64,000 bases of DNA from Nonomuraea muscovyensis (GCF_014207745.1 NZ_JACHJB010000003.1:1116001-1180000), one strand, 5' to 3'; positions 16,470 to 26,038 are shown, counted from the stretch's first letter. The notes: generated by a model not told the origin, from the letters alone. Numbers and translations: made by a program.

Positions 16470-18617
16470 TCAGCCCTGGAGGGTCTGGACGAGACGGCGG
16501 GTGAGGCCGGTGTTGCGGCGGCCGCCGAGGCGGTGGACGGCGAGTTCGAGGGCCTCGCGCGCGCCCACCAGCACCACCCACGAGCGGGCCCGGGTGACCA
16601 GGGTGTAGAGGAGGCGGCGGCGCAGCATGACGCCACCCGACTCGGCCACGATCGGGGCCACCACGAACGGGTATTCGCTGCCCTGCGAGCGGTGCACGCT
16701 GATGGCGTAGGCGTGGGTCAGGTCGTCGAGCTCGTCGAAGCCGTAGCCGACCGTGTCGCCGTCGTCGATGCGGACCTCCACGAGGCGGTCCTCCGGCAGG
16801 ACGCGGGTCACGGTGCCGGTCTCGCCGTTGAAGACGCCCTTGTCGTAGTTGTTGCGGATCGGCATCACCCGGTCGCCGACGCGGAAGACCGAGGAGCCCG
16901 ACCAGTGCTCGGGGACGCCGTCGCGGGCGGGGTTGAGACGTTCCTGGATCATGCGGCCGACCTCCGCGGTGCCGGCCGCGCCCTTGCGCATCGGGCAGAG
17001 CACCTGCACCTGGCCCGGGTCCACGCCCTGCTTGCGCGGGATGGCCTCGGTGGCCAGGTGGGCGACGCGCTCGGCCACGGCGGCCGGGTCGTCGAGCTCC
17101 TCGAACCAGAACCCGCCGCCGCCGGGCAGCCGGGGCAGCTCGCCGGCGCGGATGCGATGGGCGGTCGAGACGATGCCGCTGCCCTCGGCCTGCCGGAAGA
17201 CGTGGGTGAGCCGGACGCGCGGGAGGTCCTCGACGCGCAGCAGGTCGGCCAGCACGCTGCCGGGGCCGATGCTCGGGAGCTGGTCACTGTCGCCGACGAA
17301 CAGCAGGTGGCTGCCGGACGGGACCGCCGAGCACAGCCGCGTGGCCAGGTGCAGGTCGAGCATGGACACCTCGTCCACCACGATCAGGTCGGCCTGCGCG
17401 GGCGCCTGGTCGAACAGGGCGTCGGGGTCGGGCTGGTGGGCCAGCATCCGGTGCACGGTCATCGCGGGCAGCCCGGTCAGCTCCGACAGGCGCTTGGCGG
17501 CCTTGCCGGTGGGCGCGGCCAGCGTGACGGTGCCGCCCATGGCTCGCGCCGTCGCCGCGATCACCCGCACGGTGTGGCTCTTGCCGCAGCCCGGCCCGCC
17601 GGTGAGGATCGAGACGGTGCTGGTCAGCGCCATGGTCACCGCGGCCCGCTGGTCGTCGTGCAGCCCGGGGTCCTCCTGGAACGGGCGCAGCGGCAGCGTC
17701 GAACGGGCCCGCCACAGCCTGGCCAGCTCGTCGGCCAGCTTGACCTCGCGGGCGTGCAGCTCCTTGGAGTAGACGACGATCTGCTCGGGGCCGGCCTCGA
17801 CGACCACCCGGCGCTCGGCCGTGAGCGCGTCGACCATCGGCCGCACCAGCTCCTGGTCGAGCTCGACCAGCTCGGCGGTCTGCGTGAGCAGCGCGGTCAT
17901 CGACAGGTGGCAGTGGCCGCCGCGCACCGCCGCGCTCTCCAGCCGGTCGAGGACGGCCGCCTTGATCCGCTGCGGGCTGCGCTCGGACACCCCGGACCGG
18001 AGCGCGATCCGGTCGGCCGTGGGGAAGGCGACGCCGCGCACCCGCCCGATGAGCTGGTAGGGGTCGGCGGCCAGGACGCCGGCCGAGTCGGGGCCGTACA
18101 CCTGGTAGATCTTGGCGGCGAGCAGCGGGCTGATGCCGTAGCCCTGCAGGACCACCATCAGCGCGGCGATCTCCTTCTGCTCCTTCCACGCCTCGACGAT
18201 CTGGGCCTGCCGGGCCGGGCCGATGTTGACGACCTCGGTGAGCCGTTCGGGCCGGGTGTCGATGACGGTCAGCGTCCGCTCGCCGAAGTGGCTGACGATG
18301 GCGTGGGCGAGGCGCGGCCCGATGCCGCGGATCAGGCCGGAGCCGAGGTAGAGCTGGATCGCGCGCACGGTCGACGGGACGATCCGCTCGCACGCCGTGA
18401 CCTGGAACCTGCTGCCGTGGCGGGGGTGCTCGCCCCACGCGCCGGCCAGCCTGAGCGTCTCGCCGGGCTGGATCCCGGCCAGCGCCCGCCCGGACGCGAC
18501 GAACCCGGGACCGCTGTCGGCGCTCATCCGGGCGACGGTGTAGCCGTCGTCGCGGACGTAGACCAGCTGCTCGACCGAGGCGTCCACCGCAGACATCCCA
18601 TCATCCGGGTACTGCAT
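16470..18617 (-). CDS. recD2: RecD2-like ATP-dependent 5'-3' DNA helicase
   Basis: A 715-residue superfamily 1B helicase. A helix-hairpin-helix-like region (SGLIRGIGPRLAHAIVSHFG) near residue 95 is followed by the helicase core: Walker A GGPGCGKSHT near 345, motif II VVDEVSMLD near 418, motif III VGDSDQLPS near 443, and YAISVHRSQGSEYP with LYTLVTRAR near 670. This is the RecD2 layout, which acts without RecB and RecC, in replication-stress or repair roles. Length is normal. The first 15 or so residues are uncertain because ATGs at 18617 and 18596 both fit. Confidence 0.93.
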   Translation of the reverse strand: MQYPDDGMSAVDASVEQLVYVRDDGYTVARMSADSGPGFVASGRALAGIQPGETLRLAGAWGEHPRHGSRFQVTACERIVPSTVRAIQLYLGSGLIRGIGPRLAHAIVSHFGERTLTVIDTRPERLTEVVNIGPARQAQIVEAWKEQKEIAALMVVLQGYGISPLLAAKIYQVYGPDSAGVLAADPYQLIGRVRGVAFPTADRIALRSGVSERSPQRIKAAVLDRLESAAVRGGHCHLSMTALLTQTAELVELDQELVRPMVDALTAERRVVVEAGPEQIVVYSKELHAREVKLADELARLWRARSTLPLRPFQEDPGLHDDQRAAVTMALTSTVSILTGGPGCGKSHTVRVIAATARAMGGTVTLAAPTGKAAKRLSELTGLPAMTVHRMLAHQPDPDALFDQAPAQADLIVVDEVSMLDLHLATRLCSAVPSGSHLLFVGDSDQLPSIGPGSVLADLLRVEDLPRVRLTHVFRQAEGSGIVSTAHRIRAGELPRLPGGGGFWFEELDDPAAVAERVAHLATEAIPRKQGVDPGQVQVLCPMRKGAAGTAEVGRMIQERLNPARDGVPEHWSGSSVFRVGDRVMPIRNNYDKGVFNGETGTVTRVLPEDRLVEVRIDDGDTVGYGFDELDDLTHAYAISVHRSQGSEYPFVVAPIVAESGGVMLRRRLLYTLVTRARSWVVLVGAREALELAVHRLGGRRNTGLTRRLVQTLQG

Positions 18618-18764
18618 CGCAGCTTAGGAGATGGGACCGACAGACCGCGCGGGGACGGACCGCACGGCCGGCGCCGGAGAGGGACAGCACGGTTCTTGAA
18701 GGGAGGGACCGCACGGCCCGCGCCCGTCCAGGAGGTAGGCAAACGGGCACGGGCCGGGCGAGTC

Positions 18765-20285
18765 TCACACGCGGCTGATGCGCACCGCGTCCGCGATGAC
18801 GTAGCCGGTGCCCGAAGTCCACCGGCTGACGCCCACCACGTTCTTGGTTCCCGCGCTGAGCGAGAACGTCCCGATCGTGCGCCAGGCGCCGCCGCCCGAG
18901 CGCTGGTCGACGTAGACGGTCTGGTTGCCGCTCGACGTCGCCACGATGTACGGGGCCGAGCTGTTGTAGCCCGGGTCGGCCGGGTACCAGACGTCCACCC
19001 GGTAGTTGCCCGCGCTGGGGATGGCCGCGGAGAACCAGGCCGGGTCGCTGGCCTCGACCGGGCTCGCGAACCGGTAGTCGGCGCCGTGCCGGTCACTGGA
19101 GTAGGCGGAGGTGCCCCAGTTGGCGCCGGCCGTGAACTGGCCGGAGGCGTTGTCCACGGTGGTGGTCCACGACGGGGTGCCCGTGTCGCCGGTCACGTAG
19201 TTCATGTACGTGGTCCAGTTCCAGTGCGGGCCGGGGTCGGTGTGCGTGGCGCCGGGCACCTGGTTGTGGCCGATGATGTGGGTGCGGTCCTTGGGGATGC
19301 CGTACTTGTTGCAGATGGCGCGGGTCAGGGCGGCCGAGGCGCGGTACATGGCGTCGGTGAACCAGGAGGCGTCGCTGACCCAGCCCTCGTGCTCGATGCC
19401 GATGGAGCGGGTGTTGTAGGTCCAGTTGCCCGCGTGCCAGGCGATGTCCTTGTCGCGCACCATCTGGGTGATGGCGCCGTTGGACGACTTGACGACGTAG
19501 TGCGCGGAGACGTTGGCGCTGGGGTTCTGGAACCACGAGATGGTGCCCGCGTACGAGCCCTGGGTGACGTGGATGATCACCCGGTCGATGGCGTAGCTGG
19601 ACTCGCGGCTGGAGACGGTGTAGTTGCCGGAGTTGGCCGCCACCCAGGCGGCGTCCGGGTAGTCGGGGCTGGCCACGGCGGCCTCGGCGTTCAGGTCGCG
19701 GGCGCCCGCGAGGGCGCCGCGGTCCGCGGTGATCTCCTGCGGCTTGACCGTCACGCCGCGCGCGTCGAGGCCGAGGCCGAGCAACTCGTAGACGGCGTCG
19801 GCGTACAGGCGGGCGAGCTCGGGTGAGGAGGCGTTGCCGTACCTGGCCACGGCCTGGTACCAGCGGCCGGCGTCCTTGCGGGCGGCCTCGTCGAGGCCCA
19901 GCTCGTCGGCGTGGGCGCGCAGGACGGCCGCGCCGCCGAGGATGTTGGCGGCGTCGTCGGCCTTGAGCTTGTCAACGGGTGTCCTGGTGAGTTCGGCGGC
20001 CTTCTCCAGGGCCTTCGTGGTCGGGTTGCTGACCAGGTGCATGACGCCGTAGCCGCCGCTGGCGCTGGGCTCGCCGCCGTGGCCGTCGAGGTGGGTCTCG
20101 GCGTAGGCGAGGGCGACGAGCAGGTCGCGGGGCACGTCGTGCTCGGCCGCCGCGCGGTCGAACGCGGCCGGCAGGTCGGCGGCCCGCTGCAGGGGCTGGG
20201 CGGTGGCGGGCTGGCCGGCGATGAGGAGGAGGGAGGTGAGGGCGGAGGTGACGAGAGCGACTAATCGCGTGCGGGCGAACCTCAT
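18765..20285 (-). CDS. Secreted N-acetylmuramoyl-L-alanine amidase with golvesin-like C-terminal domain
   Basis: A 506-residue exported cell-wall enzyme. A signal peptide (RLVALVTSALTSLLLIAG, cut after about ATA) leads into a helical region near 35-170 that resembles a lysozyme/transglycosylase-like fold (RDLLVALAYAETHL, GGYGVMHL). An amidase_2 domain follows at about 195-350, with zinc-ligand histidines in VIIHVTQG and in GATHTDPG. The last 130 residues form a golvesin-like domain (DPAWFSAAIPSAGNYRV, VVGVSRWTSG). The ATG has a strong GAGGAG site. It diverges from a glycosidase gene that carries the same C-terminal domain. Confidence 0.9.
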   Translation of the reverse strand: MRFARTRLVALVTSALTSLLLIAGQPATAQPLQRAADLPAAFDRAAAEHDVPRDLLVALAYAETHLDGHGGEPSASGGYGVMHLVSNPTTKALEKAAELTRTPVDKLKADDAANILGGAAVLRAHADELGLDEAARKDAGRWYQAVARYGNASSPELARLYADAVYELLGLGLDARGVTVKPQEITADRGALAGARDLNAEAAVASPDYPDAAWVAANSGNYTVSSRESSYAIDRVIIHVTQGSYAGTISWFQNPSANVSAHYVVKSSNGAITQMVRDKDIAWHAGNWTYNTRSIGIEHEGWVSDASWFTDAMYRASAALTRAICNKYGIPKDRTHIIGHNQVPGATHTDPGPHWNWTTYMNYVTGDTGTPSWTTTVDNASGQFTAGANWGTSAYSSDRHGADYRFASPVEASDPAWFSAAIPSAGNYRVDVWYPADPGYNSSAPYIVATSSGNQTVYVDQRSGGGAWRTIGTFSLSAGTKNVVGVSRWTSGTGYVIADAVRISRV

Positions 20286-20325
20286 GGGGGGCTCCTCGTT
20301 GGGGGGCAACGGGTGCACAGTAAGG

Positions 20326-20357
20326 GACATTAATGACAAATGTCGATAATTGACATT
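20326..20357. promoter_or_regulatory. Repeated GACATT/AATGTC hexamers in the divergent promoter region
   Basis: GACATT (20326-20331), AATGTC (20339-20344) and GACATT (20352-20357) lie with starts 13 bases apart in alternating orientation, in an AT-rich patch between the amidase and glycosidase genes. The spacing suggests an operator read by a dimeric regulator that could control both genes. No known regulator is assigned. Confidence 0.4.
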
Positions 20358-20456
20358 ACCGGGGAGTTAGTTGAAACTTTTCGCCTGCACCGGAGAGAAG
20401 TCAGGGGCCGGGGTCAGGCGCCAGCCTGGGGCTCCAGGACGCATACGTGAAGACTA

Positions 20457-22496
20457 TTGACGTCCTCTGTAAGGTCGCTGAAACTTCTCTTCGTGACCCC
20501 CCTGCGGACCCTCCTGGTGGTCCTCACCCTCGCGCTGGTCGGCGCCGTCGCCCCCGTCTCGCCTCTCCCCGCAGCCTCCTCCACGGTGGCCTCCTCCACG
20601 GGCGCCTCCACGGCCGCCTCCACGGTGGCCTGCGCCACCGATCCCGCGACGCCCAAGCGACAGCTCCGCGCGATGTGGATCTCCTCCGTGGCCAACATCG
20701 ACTGGCCGAGCCGCACCGGGCTCACCGCGTCCGCCCAGCAGGCGGAGTTCCGCGCCTGGCTCGACCTGGCCGTGGCCCGGCGCATGAACGCCGTCGTCGT
20801 GCAGGTCAGGCCGACGGCCGACGCGTTCTGGCCGTCGCCGCACGAGCCGTGGTCGCAGTGGCTGACAGGTACGCAGGGCGGCGACCCCGGCTACGACCCG
20901 CTCGCCTTCATGGTCGCCGAGGCCCACGCCCGCAACCTGGAGCTGCACGCCTGGTTCAACCCGTACCGGGTGGCCAACCACGACGACGTGAACACGCTGG
21001 TGGCGAGCCACCCGGCACGTAGGAACCCCTCCTGGCGCTTCGCCTACGGCGGCAAGCTCTACTACAACCCCGGCCTCCCGGCCGTCCGCGCCTTCATCCA
21101 GGACGCCATCATGGACGCCGTCACCCGCTACGACCTCGACGGCGTGCACCTCGACGACTACTTCTACCCCTATCCGGTCAGCGGCCAGACCATCCCCGAC
21201 AGCGCCGCCTACAACGAGTACGGCGGCGGCTTCGCCAACGTCCACGACTGGCGGCGCGAGAACGTCAACCTCCTCATCCGGGAGCTCGACCAGCGCATCC
21301 ACCAGGCCAAGCCGCACGTCTCCTTCGGCGTCAGCCCGTTCGGCATCTGGCGCAACGCCGCGACCGACCCGCTCGGCTCGGCCACCTCGGGGCTGCAGTC
21401 CTACGACGCGATCTACGCCGACAGCAGGCGGTGGGTGAAGGAGGGCTGGGTCGACTACGTGGCCCCGCAGATCTACTGGCACATCGGGCACGCCGCGGCC
21501 GACTACGCCGTGCTCACCGCCTGGTGGGCGCAGACCGTACGAGGCACCGGCGTGCAGCTCGTCATCGGCCAGGCCGCCTACCGGGCGGGCGCCTCGGGCC
21601 AGGACGCGGCCTGGCAGGACCCGGCCGAACTGAGCGACCACCTGCACGTCAACCGGCGTCATCCCGAGGTGTCCGGCGACATCCACTTCAGCGCCAAGGA
21701 CGTCAAGGCCAACCGCATCAACGCCTTCGGCACGCTCGCAGCCGCCCACTACACCCGGCCGGCGCTCCTGCCGGCCCGCGGCACCGCCGCCGCCCCGGCC
21801 GCCCCCGTGCTCGGCTCCGCCACCCGCGGGTCCGGCGGCGTCGCGCTGACCTGGCAGGGCCAGGCGACGGCGTACGCCGTCTACCGAGTGGACGGCACGC
21901 CCTCCGCAGCCGACCCGTGCGCCTTCGCCGACGCCCGCAACCTCCTCGCCACGACCAGGAAGACCACGTTCACCGACACCACGGCCGCCGCCACGGCCGC
22001 CTACACCTACTACGTGACGGCGCTCGGCCGTACCCACCAGGAGAGCGGACCCAGCGCGGGCAAGGCCGTGCCGGGCTCCGGCGGCGGCGCCTTCAGCGTG
22101 GTCGTGGACAACGCCGCGGCCGCCTTCACCGCGGGGCCGTCCTGGGGCACCTCCACCTACTCCAGCCAGCTCCACGGCACCGACTACCGCTTCGCCGAGC
22201 CCGTCGCGGCCAGCGACCCGGCCTGGTTCCGGGCCGCGATCCCCAGCGCGGGCAGCTACCGGGTCGAGGTCTGGTATCCGGCCAACGCCGGTTACAACAG
22301 CGCCACGCCGTACATGGTCGCGGCGAGCGGGGGGAACCGTACGGTCACCGTGGACCAGCGGACGGGCGGCGGCGCCTGGCGGGCCCTCGGGACGTTCACC
22401 CTCGACGCGGGGACCTACAACGTGGTCGGCGTGAGCCGCTGGACGTCGGCGGCCGGCTACGTCATCGCCGACGCGGTCCGCATCACCAAGGTCTGA
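20457..22496 (+). CDS. Secreted DigH-like (GHL10/DUF187) glycosidase with golvesin-like C-terminal domain
   Basis: A 679-residue exported protein. After the signal segment (TLLVVLTLALVGAVAP) comes a family 10-like glycosyl hydrolase domain, about 65-400: QLRAMWISSVANIDWP, NAVVVQVRPTADAF, DGVHLDDYFYPYP, VSFGVSPFGIWR, YVAPQIYW. The same family includes E. coli DigH, which cuts peptidoglycan glycan strands stripped of stem peptides. A fibronectin-III-like segment (about 445-540) and a golvesin-like domain (about 545-679) follow. The start is either TTG 20457 or GTG 20493; neither has a good ribosome site. The amidase across the promoter could supply its denuded substrate. Confidence 0.85.
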   Translation: MTSSVRSLKLLFVTPLRTLLVVLTLALVGAVAPVSPLPAASSTVASSTGASTAASTVACATDPATPKRQLRAMWISSVANIDWPSRTGLTASAQQAEFRAWLDLAVARRMNAVVVQVRPTADAFWPSPHEPWSQWLTGTQGGDPGYDPLAFMVAEAHARNLELHAWFNPYRVANHDDVNTLVASHPARRNPSWRFAYGGKLYYNPGLPAVRAFIQDAIMDAVTRYDLDGVHLDDYFYPYPVSGQTIPDSAAYNEYGGGFANVHDWRRENVNLLIRELDQRIHQAKPHVSFGVSPFGIWRNAATDPLGSATSGLQSYDAIYADSRRWVKEGWVDYVAPQIYWHIGHAAADYAVLTAWWAQTVRGTGVQLVIGQAAYRAGASGQDAAWQDPAELSDHLHVNRRHPEVSGDIHFSAKDVKANRINAFGTLAAAHYTRPALLPARGTAAAPAAPVLGSATRGSGGVALTWQGQATAYAVYRVDGTPSAADPCAFADARNLLATTRKTTFTDTTAAATAAYTYYVTALGRTHQESGPSAGKAVPGSGGGAFSVVVDNAAAAFTAGPSWGTSTYSSQLHGTDYRFAEPVAASDPAWFRAAIPSAGSYRVEVWYPANAGYNSATPYMVAASGGNRTVTVDQRTGGGAWRALGTFTLDAGTYNVVGVSRWTSAAGYVIADAVRITKV

Positions 22497-22497
22497 C

Positions 22498-22525
22498 CCG
22501 GGCGGCGCCGACCGGAGCCGCCCGG
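22498..22525. terminator. Hairpin after the DigH-like gene
   Basis: CCGGGCGGC and GCCGCCCGG form a perfect 9-bp stem with a 10-base loop two bases after the glycosidase stop. It sits between convergent genes and could stop transcription from both sides. No T-run is present, as is common in high-GC actinomycetes. Confidence 0.65.
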
Positions 22526-22571
22526 TGGGCGGCGCCGGTCAGGGCGGTCGGTCTGTGCGGCCGCGCGCCCG

Positions 22572-23429
22572 TCAGCTCCAGCCGCGCGCCCGGAGGAAGG
22601 CGGCGCACCGCCGGGTCCAGTCGCCGGCCACGGGGTCGGCCTCGGCCAGCCCGAGACCGTGGACGCCGCTCGGGTACACGTGCGCCTCCACGGGCACGCG
22701 GTGGCGAGCCAGTGCGCTCGCCAGCATGAGCGTGTTGTCCACCGGCACGGAGGCGTCGTCGGCCGTGTGCCAGAGGAACATCGGCGGGGTGGCCGGGCCG
22801 ACCCTGCGCTCGATCGACAGGGCCGCGGGATCGTCCCCGCCCGGACCGAGGAGGTTGGCGACGCAGCCCTGGTGTGCGGCCGGGCTGGTGAGCGTGACGA
22901 CGGGATAGCACAGCACCGCCAGGCCGGGGCGGGGGTCGCCCGCGTCGATCTCGTCGTGCGGGCCCTCCGGCAGCATGGGCCCCGTGCCGGTGGCGAGCAG
23001 CCCCGCCAGGTGCCCGCCGGCGGAGAACCCGAGCACGCCGACCCGCAGCGGGTCCACGCCGTGCCGGGCCGCGTGGTGCCTGACCCAGCGCACGGCCCTG
23101 GCGGCGTCCAGCAGCGGCAGCGGGTGGCGGTGCGGCGCGACCCGGTAGCGCACCACGAAGGCGGCGACGCCCAGCGAGTTCAGCCACCGCGCCACCGGCG
23201 CCCCCTCGTGCTCGGCGAGGTGGCCATACCCGCCGCCGGGGAAGATCAGGATGGCCGGGCCCGGCCGGGCGGAGGGGACGGGGAACGCGCTGATCAGCGC
23301 CTCGTCCCAGCCGTGCCGCCGGCCGTCGGGCCACAACGGGTGGTCGCTCAAGATGCCCCTCACGTCGCCGAGTGCCGTGTTCGCCACAGCCCGCCATGGA
23401 GCGGCCTCCCGGACGGGCGCCCCGGTCAC
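22572..23429 (-). CDS. Alpha/beta hydrolase (BD-FAE/acetyl-esterase type)
   Basis: A 285-residue serine hydrolase. The nucleophile elbow is VGVLGFSAGGH near residue 135, the oxyanion loop is ILIFPGGGYG near 63, and Asp and His follow in WHTADDASVP and GVHGLG. These match small esterases that remove acetyl or similar groups. No signal peptide, so it is probably cytoplasmic. The GTG start overlaps the carbonic anhydrase stop by 4 bases, so the two genes are cotranscribed although their products should lie in different compartments. Confidence 0.87.
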   Translation of the reverse strand: MTGAPVREAAPWRAVANTALGDVRGILSDHPLWPDGRRHGWDEALISAFPVPSARPGPAILIFPGGGYGHLAEHEGAPVARWLNSLGVAAFVVRYRVAPHRHPLPLLDAARAVRWVRHHAARHGVDPLRVGVLGFSAGGHLAGLLATGTGPMLPEGPHDEIDAGDPRPGLAVLCYPVVTLTSPAAHQGCVANLLGPGGDDPAALSIERRVGPATPPMFLWHTADDASVPVDNTLMLASALARHRVPVEAHVYPSGVHGLGLAEADPVAGDWTRRCAAFLRARGWS

Positions 23430-24133
23430 ACGAGGCGGGTGACCTCGTAGGTGTCGATCGAGTAGTAGCCGCCGATCACCTTGAGCTTGCCCTTGGCGAT
23501 GCGGGGGGCGAACAGCTTGTCCTTCTTGAGCTGGTTCACCACGTCGAGGGTGTTGAGGCGGATCATCTTGTCGACGTCGCCGCCCGAGCGCTTGTAGGCC
23601 GACTGCAGGGAGGTGGCGATCCTGTTCAGCTCGCCCGGCAGCTTCCTGTGCTCCTGCAGCGACTCGGCGGCGGCCGTGACCGCGCCGCAGCGCTGGTGGC
23701 CGAGCACGACGACGAGCGGGGTCCCCAGCTCGGCAGGGCCGTACTCCGCGGAGCCCGTGACCAGCGGGTCGATGGTGTGCCCGGCGGTCCGCAGCACGAA
23801 CAGGTCGCCCAGCCCGGTGTCGAAGACCAGCTCGGGCGGCACGCGGGAGTCGATGCACGAGAAGACGACCGCGAAGGGGTCCTGCTTCCGCGCGAGCGCC
23901 GCGCGCCGGGCGGCGTCCTGGTGGGGATGGGTGGCGGCGCCGCTGGCCCAGCGGCGGTTGCCTTCGCGCAGGGCCGCCCACGCCGCGTCGGGGGTGCCGG
24001 GGCGCTCGTCGGGCGCGACGCCGGCCGCCGCCTGCGCGAACAGGGCGCCGCCCGCGGCGGTGCCCGCGGCCAGACCGCCGGCGACGAGACCGGCACGCAG
24101 CAGGCCACGCCGGTCGAACATGTCATTTCGCAT
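23426..24133 (-). CDS. Tat-exported beta-class carbonic anhydrase
   Basis: About 235 residues. A twin-arginine signal (FDRRGLLRAG, then a long Gly/Ala hydrophobic stretch) precedes a beta-carbonic anhydrase domain that interconverts CO2 and bicarbonate. Zinc-site motifs are SCIDSR near residue 82 and GHQRCGAV near 132. Most beta enzymes are cytoplasmic; the Tat signal means the protein folds with zinc before export. Starts at 24126, 24133 and TTG 24154 are all possible and none has a clear ribosome site. Confidence 0.9.
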   Translation of the reverse strand: MRNDMFDRRGLLRAGLVAGGLAAGTAAGGALFAQAAAGVAPDERPGTPDAAWAALREGNRRWASGAATHPHQDAARRAALARKQDPFAVVFSCIDSRVPPELVFDTGLGDLFVLRTAGHTIDPLVTGSAEYGPAELGTPLVVVLGHQRCGAVTAAAESLQEHRKLPGELNRIATSLQSAYKRSGGDVDKMIRLNTLDVVNQLKKDKLFAPRIAKGKLKVIGGYYSIDTYEVTRLV

Positions 24134-24293
24134 GGGCTGGAGTATGCGCCGCAAGATCTTCGCGCACCAGAGAATGTGATACCCATCACCTCCGTCGGCG
24201 CCTGGAACGACTACGCCCAGGGTCGCTGATCGTCACGGTCGAACCCACGACGCGGCTCCGCGGCCGGCACAGGCGGGTCCCTCAACGGCTAGA

Positions 24294-26009
24294 GTGGGCG
24301 CTGTGGTGATCGCGAGGGTAGTGGCCGCCCTCGCGCTCCTGGTGATGCTGACCGTGGCCGCAGCTCCGGAGGGGGTGCGGGTCGACGCCGCCGGCTGTCC
24401 GCCGCGCGACACCCGGGGCGCCGCCGGTTACCCGATCACCGGCTACTGGATGAACCCCCGGCCCGACCGGTGCGAGACCCGCCTGGTGCTGTCGGAGATG
24501 CGCCGCGTCGGCGCCGACACGGTCATCACGTTCGGCTCGCGGCTCACCGCGGTCCGGGCCGACGCCGCAGGCCGGCTGCTCGACGCCCGCACCGGGCAGG
24601 CCGACCCCGCTCTCGCGGGCTGCCTCGACGGGGGCAGGCCGTGCTACCTGGCCGCCCGTGACGCCGTGCCGGGCAAGGAGATCCGCCGCGCCTTCACCTA
24701 CGTCGCCCCCGAGCACTTCGGGCCGGGCCTGCTGCGCTGTCCCGGCCTCGACCGGCGCATCGAGAGCGGCGGACGCTCCTACTACCGGATCCTGCTGGGC
24801 GCCTCCTGCACCGCCGGGCCGTTCGACCTGGTCCTCGCCGTCTCGGACGGCGACGGCATCGGCAACCTGCTGGCCGAGGCGGCCGGCCACGGCATGAAGG
24901 TCTACCCCGGGCTGCCGGCCGCGCCGCAGGACCCCGCCAAGCCGTGGCTGCCCCATCTGGCCCATCTCGACGTGGTGAACACCTTCACCCGCCGGGTGCT
25001 GGACGACTACCGGCACCGGCACGGGGCCTCGTCCGCGCTCGCCGGGGTGTACCAGTCGTTCGAGCTGGCCATGCGGGATCGGGCCGACGACGACGAGGTG
25101 CTGGCCCTGTACCGGGCGCAGCACGCGGTGGCCGCCGCCGCGCTGCCGGGCCGGACGATCGTCGTCAGCCCCTACTGGGACGCCCGCCGGGGGCGCGGCT
25201 TTCCGCCCGCCGAGGCGGGCGAGGGGTTCGCCGAGATCGCCGCCACCCGGGCGGGCGCCCCCATGGCCATCGCCATCCAGGACGGGCGGGGCGCAGGCAA
25301 GGTGCCCGTGTACGGTCCCGACCAGGCCGAAGCCCCGGTGGACCCCCGCCTGGAGCCGGTCGTGGGCGCGGTGACCAACCGGCAGGCGTACCTGGGCTCG
25401 ACCCGCGACTACGTCGAGGCGGCGGCGAGCCGGCCGGTGCCCGGAGTGGAGCTGTGGGTGAACGTCGAGCTCTTCGAGCCCACCCCGGTGGCCGGCGAGT
25501 GCTCCAGGACCGACCCGCTGCCGCTGCGCGGCCGCGCCTCCAAGGCCCGCGTCGACGGCCAGGTGATGGCCGTGGGCGGGCACGCCGCCAAGATCATCGC
25601 CTATCGCTGGGAGCCGTTCGTCATCTGCCGCGACGACTGGGACAGCCCCTCGCTGGGCGAGAGCATCGCGGCGGCGTGGAACGATCCGCTCATCGTGCGC
25701 GCCACCCGCCGTGGCGTGGCCGGGCGCGAGGGCATCCAGGTCGAGGGCCACAACCTGGCCGGCGGCACGCTGCGGATCTCCTACCGGCAGCCCGGCGGCG
25801 CGGCCACGGCGGCCGCAGGAGCCGCGGTCGACACCGTCGTCACGGTCGTGCAGGAGAGGCACACCCCCGCCGCCCGGCCGGGCGGGCTGGAGACGGCGTG
25901 GGCGCCGTTCACCCCCGCCGGCCTCGATCCGGCCCGCCCGTGGATCACCGTCACCGCCACCAACGGTGCCGGACGCAGCAGCACGAACGGTCACGTCTTC
26001 CGCGGTTGA
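24294..26009 (+). CDS. Secreted DUF4434-like (glycosidase-fold) protein
   Basis: A 571-residue exported protein with signal peptide VVAALALLVMLTVAAAPEG. The central part (about 45-350) resembles the DUF4434 TIM-barrel family: GYWMNPRPDRCE, GADTVITFGSR, a conserved-looking YQSFELAMRD, IVVSPYWDARRG and VELWVNVELFEP. The family is related to glycoside hydrolases, but few members have known substrates. The last 100 residues look beta-rich. It starts at GTG 24294 or at GTGs just after. No operon partner. Confidence 0.65.
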   Translation: MGAVVIARVVAALALLVMLTVAAAPEGVRVDAAGCPPRDTRGAAGYPITGYWMNPRPDRCETRLVLSEMRRVGADTVITFGSRLTAVRADAAGRLLDARTGQADPALAGCLDGGRPCYLAARDAVPGKEIRRAFTYVAPEHFGPGLLRCPGLDRRIESGGRSYYRILLGASCTAGPFDLVLAVSDGDGIGNLLAEAAGHGMKVYPGLPAAPQDPAKPWLPHLAHLDVVNTFTRRVLDDYRHRHGASSALAGVYQSFELAMRDRADDDEVLALYRAQHAVAAAALPGRTIVVSPYWDARRGRGFPPAEAGEGFAEIAATRAGAPMAIAIQDGRGAGKVPVYGPDQAEAPVDPRLEPVVGAVTNRQAYLGSTRDYVEAAASRPVPGVELWVNVELFEPTPVAGECSRTDPLPLRGRASKARVDGQVMAVGGHAAKIIAYRWEPFVICRDDWDSPSLGESIAAAWNDPLIVRATRRGVAGREGIQVEGHNLAGGTLRISYRQPGGAATAAAGAAVDTVVTVVQERHTPAARPGGLETAWAPFTPAGLDPARPWITVTATNGAGRSSTNGHVFRG

Positions 26010-26038
26010 CCCGCTCGGTCACGCGCAGGCCGAGCGGG
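26010..26038. terminator. Hairpin between convergent genes
   Basis: CCCGCTCGG and CCGAGCGGG form a perfect 9-bp stem with an 11-base loop, starting directly after the stop codon of the DUF4434-like gene. It lies between two convergent genes and is a good candidate for a two-sided terminator. Confidence 0.7.

Noticed and set aside
18618..18764. Near-repeats of the type GGGACCGCACGGCC between the helicase and amidase genes
   Set aside because: Degenerate and irregularly spaced; I cannot support an operator, RNA or mobile element here.
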